Source of the DNA: Dehalococcoidia bacterium
GTDB taxonomy: Bacteria > Chloroflexota > Dehalococcoidia > Lucifugimonadales > UBA3495
Length of the DNA stretch: 64,000 nt
Assembly: GCA_022827095.1 (NCBI GenBank)
Contig: JAJDTP010000005.1
Span: 248,001-312,000, forward strand
Direction: 5' to 3'
Part shown: in pieces, positions 1 to 7,304 of the stretch
Layout of the letters: every line of letters begins with the position of its first letter
How positions within the stretch are numbered: the first letter of the stretch is position 1
The notes under the pieces: model-generated
What the model saw: the letters and a program-made list of their open reading frames with translations, nothing else
The model's database searches: none
Told to the model about the DNA's origin: nothing
Position numbers and translations under genes: made by a program

Positions 1-480
1 GACCGCTCCGGCGGCTTGGCCGGCAAGCGCCTCGGCCTCATGGAGAACTCCAAAGCCAACGCGGACAAGCTCCTGATCGAGCTCGGCAACATCCTCAACG
101 AGCGCCACGGTTTCTCCGAGATCAAGTTCTACGACAAGGGCCACGCCAGCCTGCCCGCCAAGCAGGAGATGATCGACGAGATCTTGAGCGAGGTCGATTA
201 CCTCATCACCGGGGTCGGGGATTGAGGGTCCTGCAGCTCGTGCAGTGTGCACGACGGAATCGACATGGAAAAGCGCGGCGTCCCCACCGCTGCCATCATC
301 ACTCACGTCTTTCTCAACACGGCGCAGGCCATGACCCGCATGATGGGCGTACCCGACTACCGCTACGTAGTCGCCCAGCATCCCCTGTCCAGCCTCACCG
401 ATGACGAGGTCAAGCAGCGCGCCGCCGACTTGGCTGACGAGGTGGAGTCCATCCTGACCGGCCAGCCTGTCGCCGCCTAG
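1..480 (+). CDS. UGSC-family selenoprotein (5' partial, Sec at UGA 223-225)
   Basis: Reading frame 1 is open from the window edge, contains one TGA at 223-225 and ends with TAG at 478-480. If the TGA is read as selenocysteine, the protein runs ...LITGVGD-U-G-S-C-SSCSVHDGIDM..., which has the U-G-S-C motif that names the UGSC family of (seleno)proteins; homologues without Sec carry Cys there. The upstream part (GKRLGLMENSKANAD) and the downstream part (KRGVPTAAIITHVF) both look like conserved protein and lie in the same frame, so this is not a frameshift. A hairpin suited to Sec insertion follows the TGA (238-254). The true start lies before the window. The protein is probably a small cytosolic thiol/selenol redox enzyme; its substrate is unknown. 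It heads a same-strand group with a thioesterase, an AhpD-like selenoprotein and an SDR. Confidence 0.88.
238..254 (+). promoter_or_regulatory. Bacterial SECIS-like hairpin of the UGSC gene
   Basis: A perfect 6-bp stem, TCGTGC (238-243) with GCACGA (249-254), closes a 5-nt loop AGTGT (244-248). The loop begins 19 nt after the TGA and has a G at its second position followed by U, as expected for bacterial SECIS elements (apical loop roughly 16-37 nt downstream with G among the first two loop bases). An alternative overlapping hairpin CTGCA/TGCAG (231-235/241-245) also exists. Confidence 0.72.
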
Positions 481-503
481 CAACCCGCGCGTCGGAGTCG
501 CCC

Positions 504-890
504 GTGGCGTCTCCCGGCACGTCCCAGCCGTCTCGCCTGCCCATCGACCCGGCCATCCGGCCCGGTCTGGCAGGCGAAACTCATTTGACCGTCGCCGCCG
601 AACACCTCGCCCCGCATACGCCCAAGTTCAGCACCCCGGCCATGGTCATGCTCATGGAGCAGGCGTCTTACCAGGCGGTCCTGTCCCTGCTCCACCCTGC
701 CCAGACCGTTGTCGGCTACGAGGTCAACGTCAAGCACCTCGCCCCGGCTGACGAGGGTTCAATCGTCACCGCCCGTTCCATCCTTACCGACGTGTCCGGC
801 AACAAGCTCCGCTTCGAAGTCGAAGCCCGCCACGGCGACCTGCTCCTCGGCACAGCTGAACATAAAATGGCAATCGTCACGCAAACTTGA
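504..890 (+). CDS. FlK-like hotdog acyl-CoA thioesterase
   Basis: A 128-aa single hotdog domain. Residues matching the fluoroacetyl-CoA thioesterase FlK triad (Thr42, Glu50, His76 in FlK) are visible as Thr44 in FSTPAMV, Glu52 in LMEQAS and His78 in NVKHLAPA, with identical spacing of 8 and 26 residues. It should hydrolyse a small acyl-CoA in the cytosol; the actual substrate cannot be read from sequence, and fluoroacetyl-CoA is not implied. The start is GTG at 504, 24 nt after the UGSC stop, with only a weak upstream ribosome-binding site (cggagtcg). Its position between two selenoprotein genes suggests one transcript. Confidence 0.8.
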   Translation: MASPGTSQPSRLPIDPAIRPGLAGETHLTVAAEHLAPHTPKFSTPAMVMLMEQASYQAVLSLLHPAQTVVGYEVNVKHLAPADEGSIVTARSILTDVSGNKLRFEVEARHGDLLLGTAEHKMAIVTQT

Positions 891-917
891 ACCTGACGAA
901 TTCAGTCCCATAACGCT

Positions 918-946
918 GTCATTGCGAGCGAAGCGCGGCAATCTCG
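918..946. repeat. Dispersed TCATTGCGAG repeat
   Basis: GTCATTGCGAGCGAAGCG followed by CGGCAATCTCG. The same element recurs in variant form at 1608-1637, 3900-3940, 8678-8707, 54496-54585, 58470-58550, 63038-63067 and 63472-63565, always outside genes. Confidence 0.8.
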
Positions 947-1015
947 TCCCCCTGGTGACGCCCTCACCCATGCCTCCGCGCTCGATAACCTCGGAAAACT
1001 GGGAGGTTACCCCTC

Positions 1016-1582
1016 ATGTCCTGGATCCGCGAAACCGACGTCGCCGTCCCCTCGGTGATCAGTTGCATGTCCATCAACCCCGACCTCATGGCGGCGGTCC
1101 AGAACCTCAACGCCAAGGCTACCTTCGGCTCGTCCGCCCTAACCCGCACCCAGGAGGAAGCAATCGCCACCGTGGTCTCCCTGGTCAACCGCTGCCGGTA
1201 TTGAGCCGTCGCCCACGGAGGGTTCCTCCGTCAACACTCCGGCGACCCCGAATACTCCAGCCACATCATCCACGACTACACCCAGGCAGACCTGGACCCG
1301 CAGACTCGCGCCATCCTCGACTACGCCGTCAAGCTCACCCTGACCCCGGCAGCGATGACGGAAGCCGACATCAATGCCCTCCGCACTGTCGGCCTCACCG
1401 ACGAGCAAATCCTGTCCACTGTCGCCATCACCTGCGTCTTCAACTTCATGAACCGCTTGGCCGATGGCCTCGGCGTCGAAATTCCAGAGGGTCGAGAGGC
1501 CATCATGGGCCAATGGCTCTCCGACGCTGCGAAGCAAGCCCAAGACTGGCTCTTCTCCCCGGACGCAGTTGCTGTCTCCTGA
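1016..1582 (+). CDS. AhpD-like selenoprotein, C-x-x-U active site (Sec63)
   Basis: Frame 2 is continuous from ATG 1016 to TGA 1580-1582 except for one TGA at 1202-1204. Reading that TGA as Sec gives 188 aa with VVSLVNRC-R-Y-U-AVAHGGFLRQHSG, i.e. Cys60-x-x-Sec63 where peroxidase-related (carboxymuconolactone decarboxylase/AhpD) proteins have C-x-x-C followed by xxHHG. The N-terminus (MSWIRE...) and C-terminus (LTDEQILSTVAITCVFNFMNR...) both match that family and share the frame. In AhpD the second Cys of the motif is the peroxidatic one, which is the position of Sec here. A strong hairpin follows the TGA. The start is supported by GGAGG at about 1001-1005. The family reduces peroxides or acts as a thiol-disulfide enzyme in the cytosol; the substrate here is unknown. 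Confidence 0.9.
1215..1231 (+). promoter_or_regulatory. Bacterial SECIS-like hairpin of the AhpD-like gene
   Basis: A perfect 7-bp stem ACGGAGG (1215-1221) / CCTCCGT (1225-1231) with loop GTT. If the last pair opens, the loop is GGTTC. The loop starts 17-18 nt after the TGA and begins with G followed by U, closely resembling the E. coli fdhF type of apical loop. Confidence 0.8.
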
Positions 1583-1607
1583 GCCGCGAGTACTACGCCG
1601 ACTGTTG

Positions 1608-1637
1608 TTGCGGGGCGCAAAGCGTCGTGGCAATCTC
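1608..1637. repeat. Degenerate TCATTGCGAG-family repeat
   Basis: GGGGCGCAAAGCGTCG followed by TGGCAATCTCG resembles the GCGAAGCG..GGCAATCTCG core of the dispersed repeat seen elsewhere. It sits in the 109-nt spacer between the AhpD-like gene and the SDR. Confidence 0.5.
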
Positions 1638-1691
1638 GCCAGCCGAGCCACCGCCGACAATTCCAGCCAACCCAACCACCCGGAGGTTCCC

Positions 1692-2519
1692 ATGACACTC
1701 CTACCATCCGGCCGTCCCCGTCTCCAGGACAAGGTCGCTATCGTCACCGGCTCCGGCTCCAGCGGCCCCGGCGTCGGCACGGGCAAGGCCACGTCGATCC
1801 TCTTCGCCCGCGAAGGCGCTCGTGTCCTACTCGTCGACCGCAACCTCCAGGCCGCCGAGGAAACCCTCGCCGTCATCCACGAGGAGGGCGGCGAGGCCTC
1901 GGTAATCGCCGCCGACGTCACCTCCGCCGCCGACTGCGCGGCCATCGTCGACGCCGCTGTGGAACGCTACGGCGCCCTGCACGTGCTGTTCAACAACGTC
2001 GGCATCACCGGACCCGGCACGCCCACCGATGTTGAGGAGTCCGTGTGGGACAACGTGCTCGACGTGAACCTCAAGAGCATGATGCTCACCACCAAGTACG
2101 CCGCCCCGAAGATGATCGACGCCGGCGGCGGCAGCATCATCAACATGTCCTCCATCGCGGGCGTCCGCGCCGGCAGCGGTCTCGCCAGCATCCCGTATTC
2201 CGCCTCCAAGTCCGGCGTCATCGGCATGTCCGAGACGATGGCCGTCCACCTCGGCCGCGATAACATCCGCGTCAACGTCATCGCCCCCGGGCACATCTAC
2301 ACCCCCATGGTCGCCGGCGCGATGCCCGAGGAAACCCGCGAAAACCGACGCAAGGCTGGCCCACTCGGGGTGGAGGGCAATGCCTGGGACATCGCCTACG
2401 CTGCCCTCTTCCTCGCCAGCGACGAAGCCCGCTGGGTCTCCGGGGTCGTACTGCCCGTCGACGCCGGCCTCCTCGCTGCCACTCCGCTCGCCATGTACAA
2501 CCGCATCCGCGACGAATAA
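1692..2519 (+). CDS. SDR family oxidoreductase
   Basis: A 275-aa classical short-chain dehydrogenase. The NAD(P)-binding segment TGSGSSGPGVGTGKA near residues 19-33 is a slightly expanded glycine-rich loop. NNVG, the catalytic Ser in NMSSIAG and Tyr/Lys in PYSASK are all present, with the usual NVIAPGHIYTPM segment after them. ATG 1692 is chosen because GGAGG lies at 1682-1686 and the Rossmann fold starts soon after; longer open reading upstream has no family similarity. It probably oxidises a secondary alcohol or reduces a ketone in the cytosol; the substrate is unknown. It closes the 1-2519 plus-strand group and is followed by a hairpin terminator. Confidence 0.85.
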   Translation: MTLLPSGRPRLQDKVAIVTGSGSSGPGVGTGKATSILFAREGARVLLVDRNLQAAEETLAVIHEEGGEASVIAADVTSAADCAAIVDAAVERYGALHVLFNNVGITGPGTPTDVEESVWDNVLDVNLKSMMLTTKYAAPKMIDAGGGSIINMSSIAGVRAGSGLASIPYSASKSGVIGMSETMAVHLGRDNIRVNVIAPGHIYTPMVAGAMPEETRENRRKAGPLGVEGNAWDIAYAALFLASDEARWVSGVVLPVDAGLLAATPLAMYNRIRDE

Positions 2520-2554
2520 CCTCCCGCCGCTCTCACGTCTACGTGACGATCGAC

Positions 2555-2590
2555 CGGCCCCGCACGTCCCGCGGGGCCGCATCTATTTCA
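2555..2590 (+). terminator. Rho-independent-like terminator after the SDR
   Basis: The 9-bp stem CGGCCCCGC (2555-2563) / GCGGGGCCG (2571-2579), with a 7-nt loop, is followed by a T-rich stretch (atctatttca). Confidence 0.65.
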
Positions 2591-2682
2591 GTCTACCAGT
2601 CTCAAGAAGCGGCACGCTGACCACAATTCCCAGCAACCGCCACCCTGAACCCAGGCCATTCCAAGAACCCAGGCCATTCCAC

Positions 2683-3879
2683 CAGGGCCTTTTCAAAGTC
2701 TTAGAAAAGTATGAATATTGGGGTGTGGAGGAGGTTGGAGATGACCGATAATACGTCGTTGCCAGACGAGTTTGCCCTGTTGCAGCAGGAATTGGGCCGG
2801 TTGACCGACCGGCGTTTTGCGCTGGGCAAGGTGTTTCCTTTAGCTGGGTTGCTCTGTCTTGCGGTGTTGTCGCTGATGTGCGGCTACCGTTCGTTGAGCG
2901 CCATCCACCGGTTTGGGGACACGCATCCGGAGTTGTGGACCCAGTTGAAACTACCACGCAGTCCATCGGTGCCTACGCTATCCCGATTGTTGCGGATGGT
3001 GTCGGTGGGGGAATTGCGTCAGGCCTTGATGCGGTTTGCTCTGGAGTTGGCGCTCCAACGGGGCTGTGGTGTGGGCGTGGTGGCCATGGATGGTAAAACC
3101 ATGGGCGGGGTACGGGAAAGTGGCGAGCAGTTGCGGGTACTGCATTTATTCAGCCAGGAGAGCGCGGTGGCGCTGGATCAGGTGGCGGTGCAGGGGCATC
3201 TGGCCGAACCACGGGCGGCCCAGGCCTGGATCGAGCAGGTGGCGGGACGGATTGAGGGCCTGAGGGTGCTGACGGGAGATGCCCTGTATGCTGATGCTGA
3301 CTTGTGCCAAGCCATCGTGGCTCAGGGCAAGGACTACGTGGTGAAACTCAAAAAAACTGGCCCCAACTGTATCGGGACGTAGAATTGCTCTTCTCCGACC
3401 CGGGGCCGCCGGAGCATATCGCGCTGTGCTACGGCCACGGTCGGCGAGAACGACGACAGGTCTGGGTGTCGGAGGAACTGGCCACTTATGCCGACTTCCC
3501 CGGCTTGACCAGCGTGATCAGGGTGAATCAAGTAGTGCGAGAGCACCCAACCGGCCGAGAAAGGGACAGCGTGCAGTACGGGGTGAGCAGCTTGTCGGAC
3601 TTGACGCCGGACCGAGCGCTGGCCCTGCTGCGGGGCCATTGGGAGATCGAAAACCGGCTGTTTTACGTCAAGGATGACGGGTTAGGCGAAGACCGCCACG
3701 TGCTGCAACACCACCATAGCGGCCTGGTCATGAGCCTCTTGCGCGGCGCTGCCCTGACCTTGCTGCGCGGCAATTGCTCTCTCTGGTCAGACCGCGAACC
3801 CATCACTGGCCGAGCACAAAGGCTCGCAGCCCAACCCCTGGCAGCGTTTTGACCCAAACCCGACTTTGAAAAGGCCCTG
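2683..3879 (+). mobile_element. ISAs1-family insertion sequence
   Basis: The element is about 1.2 kb, bounded by perfect 18-bp inverted repeats: CAGGGCCTTTTCAAAGTC at 2683-2700 and its complement at 3862-3879. It encodes an ISAs1-type DDE transposase. Flanking bases CCATTCCAC (2674-2682) and CCATTCCAA (3880-3888) form an imperfect 9-bp direct repeat, compatible with a degraded target duplication. A small derivative with the same ends and a clean target duplication occurs at 58581-58725. Confidence 0.85.
2741..3852 (+). pseudogene. ISAs1-type transposase with a -1 frame break at an A7 run
   Basis: The first part (from ATG 2741, preceded by GGAGG; an upstream ATG at 2711 is possible) contains the N-terminal ISAs1/H-repeat-associated domain (PLAGLLCLAVLSLMCGYRS) and the DDE start VVAMDGKTMGG, then TGDALYADADL and YVVKLKK. 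It terminates at 3382. The second part, in the -1 frame from about 3350, continues with NWPQLYRDVELLF and the C-terminal GHWEIENRLFYVKDD to 3852. The switch lies at seven consecutive A residues (3350-3356). Either a one-base change inactivated the gene, or ribosomal/transcriptional slippage on A7 restores it; ISAs1 elements are normally single-frame, so inactivation is the simpler reading. The final Glu of the DDE triad is in WEIEN. Confidence 0.82.
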
Positions 3880-3899
3880 CCATTCCAACTGTCCCCCTG

Positions 3900-3940
3900 G
3901 TCATTGCGAGCGAAGCGTGGCAATCCCGTCGGGATGACGG
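3900..3940. repeat. Dispersed TCATTGCGAG repeat
   Basis: GTCATTGCGAGCGAAGCGTGG then CAATCCCGTCGGGATGACGG, directly downstream of the ISAs1 element; same family as 918-946. Confidence 0.8.
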
Positions 3941-4035
3941 AGATCATCGCTACGCCAGCCGGACCGCCCCGTCGTCAGGCCCCTCGCGACAACAAACCGG
4001 GTACGCGTGAAGCACAGGCACAGCCAACATCATAC

Positions 4036-4504
4036 CGTCCATCCCGTTCATCCATGCAATCCAAAAACTCCTGACACGCCCACCCAGCCTCCCGCAGAAC
4101 GCCCGTGCTATCCTGTCTCCCACAGGCGATCAACAACCCCAGACCAGGTCCCGGACCAAACGGCCAACCAAGTCGCTAACGGCCCGTGGAGGAGACTGCC
4201 GCCGACCGCTCTAATCGGCGTAGTCGCCCCGGCCACCGCGCCCGCCACAGCGCGCCACGCTTCGGGCAGGGGCAATACCACCAACAAACCAAAGCGCAAT
4301 CCCCGGCCGTGGGGCGGATCAACATCCGGGACCTAGTCAACACCGTCGACGCAACCCATCAACCCATCAATCAATCCATCGCCTGCAGCAAACCAACCAC
4401 CCCATCGCCTGTGCCAACCCAATCCCAAACCCGAAGTAGCCAGCCAACCTCAAAATACCATTCCATCCGGTGCATCGCTGTAAAAAGAGGAGAGTGCGTT
4501 CAAC
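4036..4504 (+). other. Long conserved leader of the duplicated 230-aa gene
   Basis: About 470 nt without a convincing gene. It begins with a CATCC..GTTCATCCATGCA repeat. It shares many blocks with the region upstream of the paralogue at 57258-57956: CCCGCAGAACGCCCGTGCTAT, AACCAAGTCGCTA, the GTCGCCCCGGCCACCGCGCC stretch, CCGGCCGTGGGG, GATCAACATCCGGGACCT, and GTGCATCG.TGTAAAA just before the start codon. Reading frames across it differ between the two copies, so a structured or regulatory RNA is more likely than a protein. What it does is unknown. Confidence 0.6.
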
Positions 4505-5197
4505 ATGGGCAGTGTCCAGCATCATCAGGACCAGGCCCAGCGGTTTCTGTCGCTGGCCCGGTCCGACCATAACTTGGGGGATTACGCCCGGGCGGCCCAC
4601 GCGCTGGCCCGTGCGGCGTCCCATGCCGTCACGGCGGCGGTGGTCCAGGAGGGTCACTTTCACCGTCACACCCGGCGCAGGTTGACCAACCACCTGTTCA
4701 GTCTGGCCTGGCAGGGCCGGATCTCCAACGGAGGGGTGCGTACCTTCCGGAACATCTACCAGTTGCCGGACCGTCTGGCCCGTGCCAACCCCCGGGAGGC
4801 CCAGCGCCTGAGCCGTCAGGCGCGCAACCGGGTGGCGATGCTGATCCGCTCCATTGAAGGGGCCATCGTCGGTCGGCCGGTGACGGGCCGGAGCCGTCGC
4901 CCGCCGCGGCCGCCGTGGCGTCCGGCGCCCCGGTCGGTATCGGAGATCATCGCCCTGCCGGACTACCGGGAGATCGCCCGGGCCCACGGACTGGAGGACG
5001 CGCCGTTGGCGAAGCGTCCCGACCCCCACGGTTTCTACGCTCGGGGCCAGACGCCCCCGGAGTGTCCCTGCCACCCGGTGCAGCGACCCTTGCGGGAAAC
5101 CGCCGACACCATCGAACTGTCACCCCTGTGGCAGCGCGCTCTGGAAAAGACCTTCCGCGCCCCAATCCCCAACACCATCCCCATCAGCCCGGCATAA
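4505..5197 (+). CDS. Unknown helical protein, copy A of a duplicated pair
   Basis: A 230-aa protein that I do not recognise. The N-terminal 60 residues (RFLSLARSDHNLGDYARAAHALARAASHA) look like a helical repeat/HEPN-like bundle. A basic middle follows (LSRQARNRVAMLIRSIEG, then GRSRRPPRPPWRP), then conserved LPDYREIARAHGL and a C-terminal DPHGFYARG with a C-x-C-H (CPCHP) that could bind a metal. The paralogue at 57258-57956 is about two thirds identical by eye over its full length. ATG 4505 has a good site (AAGAGGAGAG) and is identical in both copies. The HEPN resemblance is weak inference: an R-x4-H in this copy (RRLTNH) is not kept in the other copy (RRLTNY). Confidence 0.7.
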   Translation: MGSVQHHQDQAQRFLSLARSDHNLGDYARAAHALARAASHAVTAAVVQEGHFHRHTRRRLTNHLFSLAWQGRISNGGVRTFRNIYQLPDRLARANPREAQRLSRQARNRVAMLIRSIEGAIVGRPVTGRSRRPPRPPWRPAPRSVSEIIALPDYREIARAHGLEDAPLAKRPDPHGFYARGQTPPECPCHPVQRPLRETADTIELSPLWQRALEKTFRAPIPNTIPISPA

Positions 5198-5341
5198 AAC
5201 ACACCTGCGCGACGCTACCCATACTCAACATCGTCATACCCGCTGAAGACCGTCCTGCCTGCGAAAGCAGGCGACATTCGCCGGACTTCTTTGTCATTTC
5301 GAACGCAGCGTGGCACTCTCGTCGCCCCGACCCGCGCCGCT
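5198..5341. repeat. Spacer with palindromic repeats
   Basis: The 144-nt spacer between convergent genes holds GCCTGC-GAAA-GCAGGC (5253-5268) and a diverged TCATTTCGAACGCAGCG..GGCACTCTCG copy of the dispersed repeat (5293-5320). The GNRA-capped hairpin may act as a transcription terminator for either flank. Confidence 0.5.
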
Positions 5342-6583
5342 TCAGTAAATCACCCCCGCCTCTTCCAACCGCTCTATCGCCCCATCCGGCATCCCCAGCA
5401 ACTGCCCGAAAACGTAAGCGTTGTCCTCGCCGATGTTGCTGTACTTGCCGAACGGAATGGGCGTCTCCGACATCTTCGCCGGAATCGACCACGAAACGCT
5501 CTCACCTTCTGTCCACTCCGTCGCCTTCACGCCCCGTTCCGCTTCCCAATACTGCGTGTCCTGGTAAAACTCCCGCGATTTCAGGTGCGCGTTTTCGTCC
5601 AGGTCCCGCCCCTGCGACACCATCCCGGCCGGCACTCCCGCAGTTTGTAGATTTTCCATCAGGGCCAGCGATTCGTGCCGCCGTGTCCACTCCGCGATCC
5701 CGGCGTCCAGCGCGTCTTCGTTGCGCCGCCGGCCCAATCGCGTCTCGTACTCCGCCGACGCCGCCCACTCAGGATCACCCATCGCCTTGCGGAGCCGCAA
5801 CCATTGCTCGTCGTCCGACACCGCAATGGCAATGTACCGGTCCTCCCCGGCGCACGGGTACACGTTGTGCGGCACGGCCCAGGCGTCCCGGTTGCCCCGT
5901 CGCTGTGGCCCGCGTCCGTTCACCTGGTAGTCCAGCAGCGCCGGCCCGCCGGTGGCCACCCCCGACTTGAAAATCGACGACTCTAGCGTCGCCGTTTTGC
6001 CCGTCAGATTGCGACGCATCAACGCGGCGATGATCCCCGCTGGCTGGAACACCCCGGTGTGGTAGTCGGAATATGAGGTGTTTACCACCCCCGGCGGTTC
6101 GTCCGGCAACCCGGTCATCAACGACACCCCGGAAAGGTGCTGCACCAGTATCCCGAAGGACTTGTAGGTGTAGTAAGGCCCGTGTCCCCCCAGCCCGGTC
6201 TGCCACATGATGATCGCGTCCGGCCGCTGCTTGCGGATCTCCGGGAAGTCAATCCCCCACCTATCCAGCACGTTCCGCCGAAAGTTGGTCATGAACACGT
6301 CGCTGATCCGGACCATCTCCAGCAACAGGTCTCGTCCTGCCTCGGTCCTTACGTCCAGCGTGATCCGCCGCTTGCCCCGCTGGTACTCCGGCTGACCGGC
6401 GCCTCTGGACCAAGCCGGTATGAACGACATCTCGTCCAGCACCTTGTTCGTCTCCACCTTGATCACCTCCGCCCCCAGCGAACCCAATATCCTCCCCGTC
6501 AGCGGCAGCGCCACGTACGGGCCGAACTCAACCACCCGAATACCGGCGAGAGCAGAGGGCGTTCTGGCGTGCGGTCCGGTCAT
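5342..6583 (-). CDS. CaiB/BaiF family III CoA-transferase
   Basis: 413 aa, the usual length. The N-terminal ALAGIRVVEFGPYVALPLTGR and GAEVIKVE segments are typical, as is KRRITLDVRTEAGRDLLL. The catalytic Asp of family III CoA-transferases is present as Asp173 in YSDYHTG. It moves CoA between carboxylic acids in the cytosol; donor and acceptor cannot be told from sequence. The start ATG follows AGGAGGAGCC and overlaps the stop of the upstream (broken) Uma2 frame as ATGA, implying translational coupling. A second CoA-transferase lies just upstream at 7305-8552. Confidence 0.88.
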   Translation of the reverse strand: MTGPHARTPSALAGIRVVEFGPYVALPLTGRILGSLGAEVIKVETNKVLDEMSFIPAWSRGAGQPEYQRGKRRITLDVRTEAGRDLLLEMVRISDVFMTNFRRNVLDRWGIDFPEIRKQRPDAIIMWQTGLGGHGPYYTYKSFGILVQHLSGVSLMTGLPDEPPGVVNTSYSDYHTGVFQPAGIIAALMRRNLTGKTATLESSIFKSGVATGGPALLDYQVNGRGPQRRGNRDAWAVPHNVYPCAGEDRYIAIAVSDDEQWLRLRKAMGDPEWAASAEYETRLGRRRNEDALDAGIAEWTRRHESLALMENLQTAGVPAGMVSQGRDLDENAHLKSREFYQDTQYWEAERGVKATEWTEGESVSWSIPAKMSETPIPFGKYSNIGEDNAYVFGQLLGMPDGAIERLEEAGVIY

Positions 6584-7276
6584 CTTGGCTCCTCCTGGCT
6601 GATGCGCTCGAAAATCAGTCGCCGCACTTCAAAGATGAAACCCGGCAGCAAATTCTCGCCTGAAAGGGTCTCGGGGTTCTCCAGGATTTCGGGCTCGGCC
6701 ACTCCGGCCCGGTACACATAAGCTCGACGTTGTCGCGAGTCGATCCCCCAACCGAAGTGTTGCGCCGCCGTCTATCCACTCCTGCATCTTGGCCAAGAAT
6801 GGCGGGAGACGGTCGGTGCGAGAGCGGATTTCGACCACGAAGTCGGGCGCGCCATGAATGGTTCCACGCCGCTCAATGGCGGTCAGGTTATCGTACCGTT
6901 CTTGTGTAATCCAGGCAGCATCGGGAATGCGCTGCGCCCCATTGGACAGGCGGAAGCCCACCGTTGGACCGTAGCTCATACCTCCGTTGCCGCGTCGCCA
7001 CACGTACAGTTCACCGGTAGCTACGGCTTCTTCTCGGCTACTCTCCGAACCGGGTGGCGGCACAATTATCAACTCTCCTTGCGCAGAATACTCAAACTGC
7101 CAAGGCGGGTTATCAGTGGAAAGCTGACACAGCCGCTCTCCGAAGTCAGGAGCGAAGTGGTCGACACCCAGGGCAGATAAGTTGAGACGGAACTCACCTG
7201 TCAGCGTCCAATCCGCTGACGGTTCCGGGTTGTCTGGAGGAGCGGTTAGCGTCGGCTCCGGTTTGACTGTAACCAT
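6580..7276 (-). pseudogene. Uma2-type nuclease-like gene with a frameshift
   Basis: The first frame, from 7276, gives a Uma2/DUF820 protein: WQFEYSAQGELIIVPPPGS, IPDAAWITQERYD, the PD-(D/E)xK part PDFVVEIRSRTD, and MQEWIDGGA. It then runs into unrelated sequence and stops at 6629. In the neighbouring frame from about 6770 the natural ending resumes (GWGIDSRQRRAYVYRAG, then NPETLSGENLLPGF) and stops at 6580, overlapping the next gene's start as ATGA. A single-base indel near 6765-6775 therefore splits the gene. The core nuclease residues are upstream of the break, so a shortened product could still fold. The Uma2 family is of uncertain role and is abundant in Chloroflexota and Cyanobacteria; two more copies lie at 51693-52895. 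Confidence 0.82.
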
Positions 7277-7304
7277 TTCGGTGCCCTCCGGCGTCGTATG
7301 GCGA

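Noticed and set aside
223-225. TGA as a true stop ending a 69-aa protein
   Set aside because: The frame continues as conserved protein, the site is the family's U/C-G-S-C position, and a SECIS-like hairpin follows.
709-1695. A 328-aa plus-strand ORF overlapping the thioesterase and AhpD genes
   Set aside because: Arg/Pro-rich shadow translation crossing repeat DNA; the real genes lie in other frames.
1139-1945. A 268-aa minus-strand ORF
   Set aside because: Low-complexity antisense reading of the AhpD and SDR genes.
3350-3356. UGA recoding in the transposase
   Set aside because: The break is a frame change at A7 and the stop is TAG, not an in-frame TGA.
4186-4572. A 128-aa protein in the conserved leader
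   Set aside because: The frame is not shared with the homologous leader at 57957-58450, so a conserved protein is unlikely.
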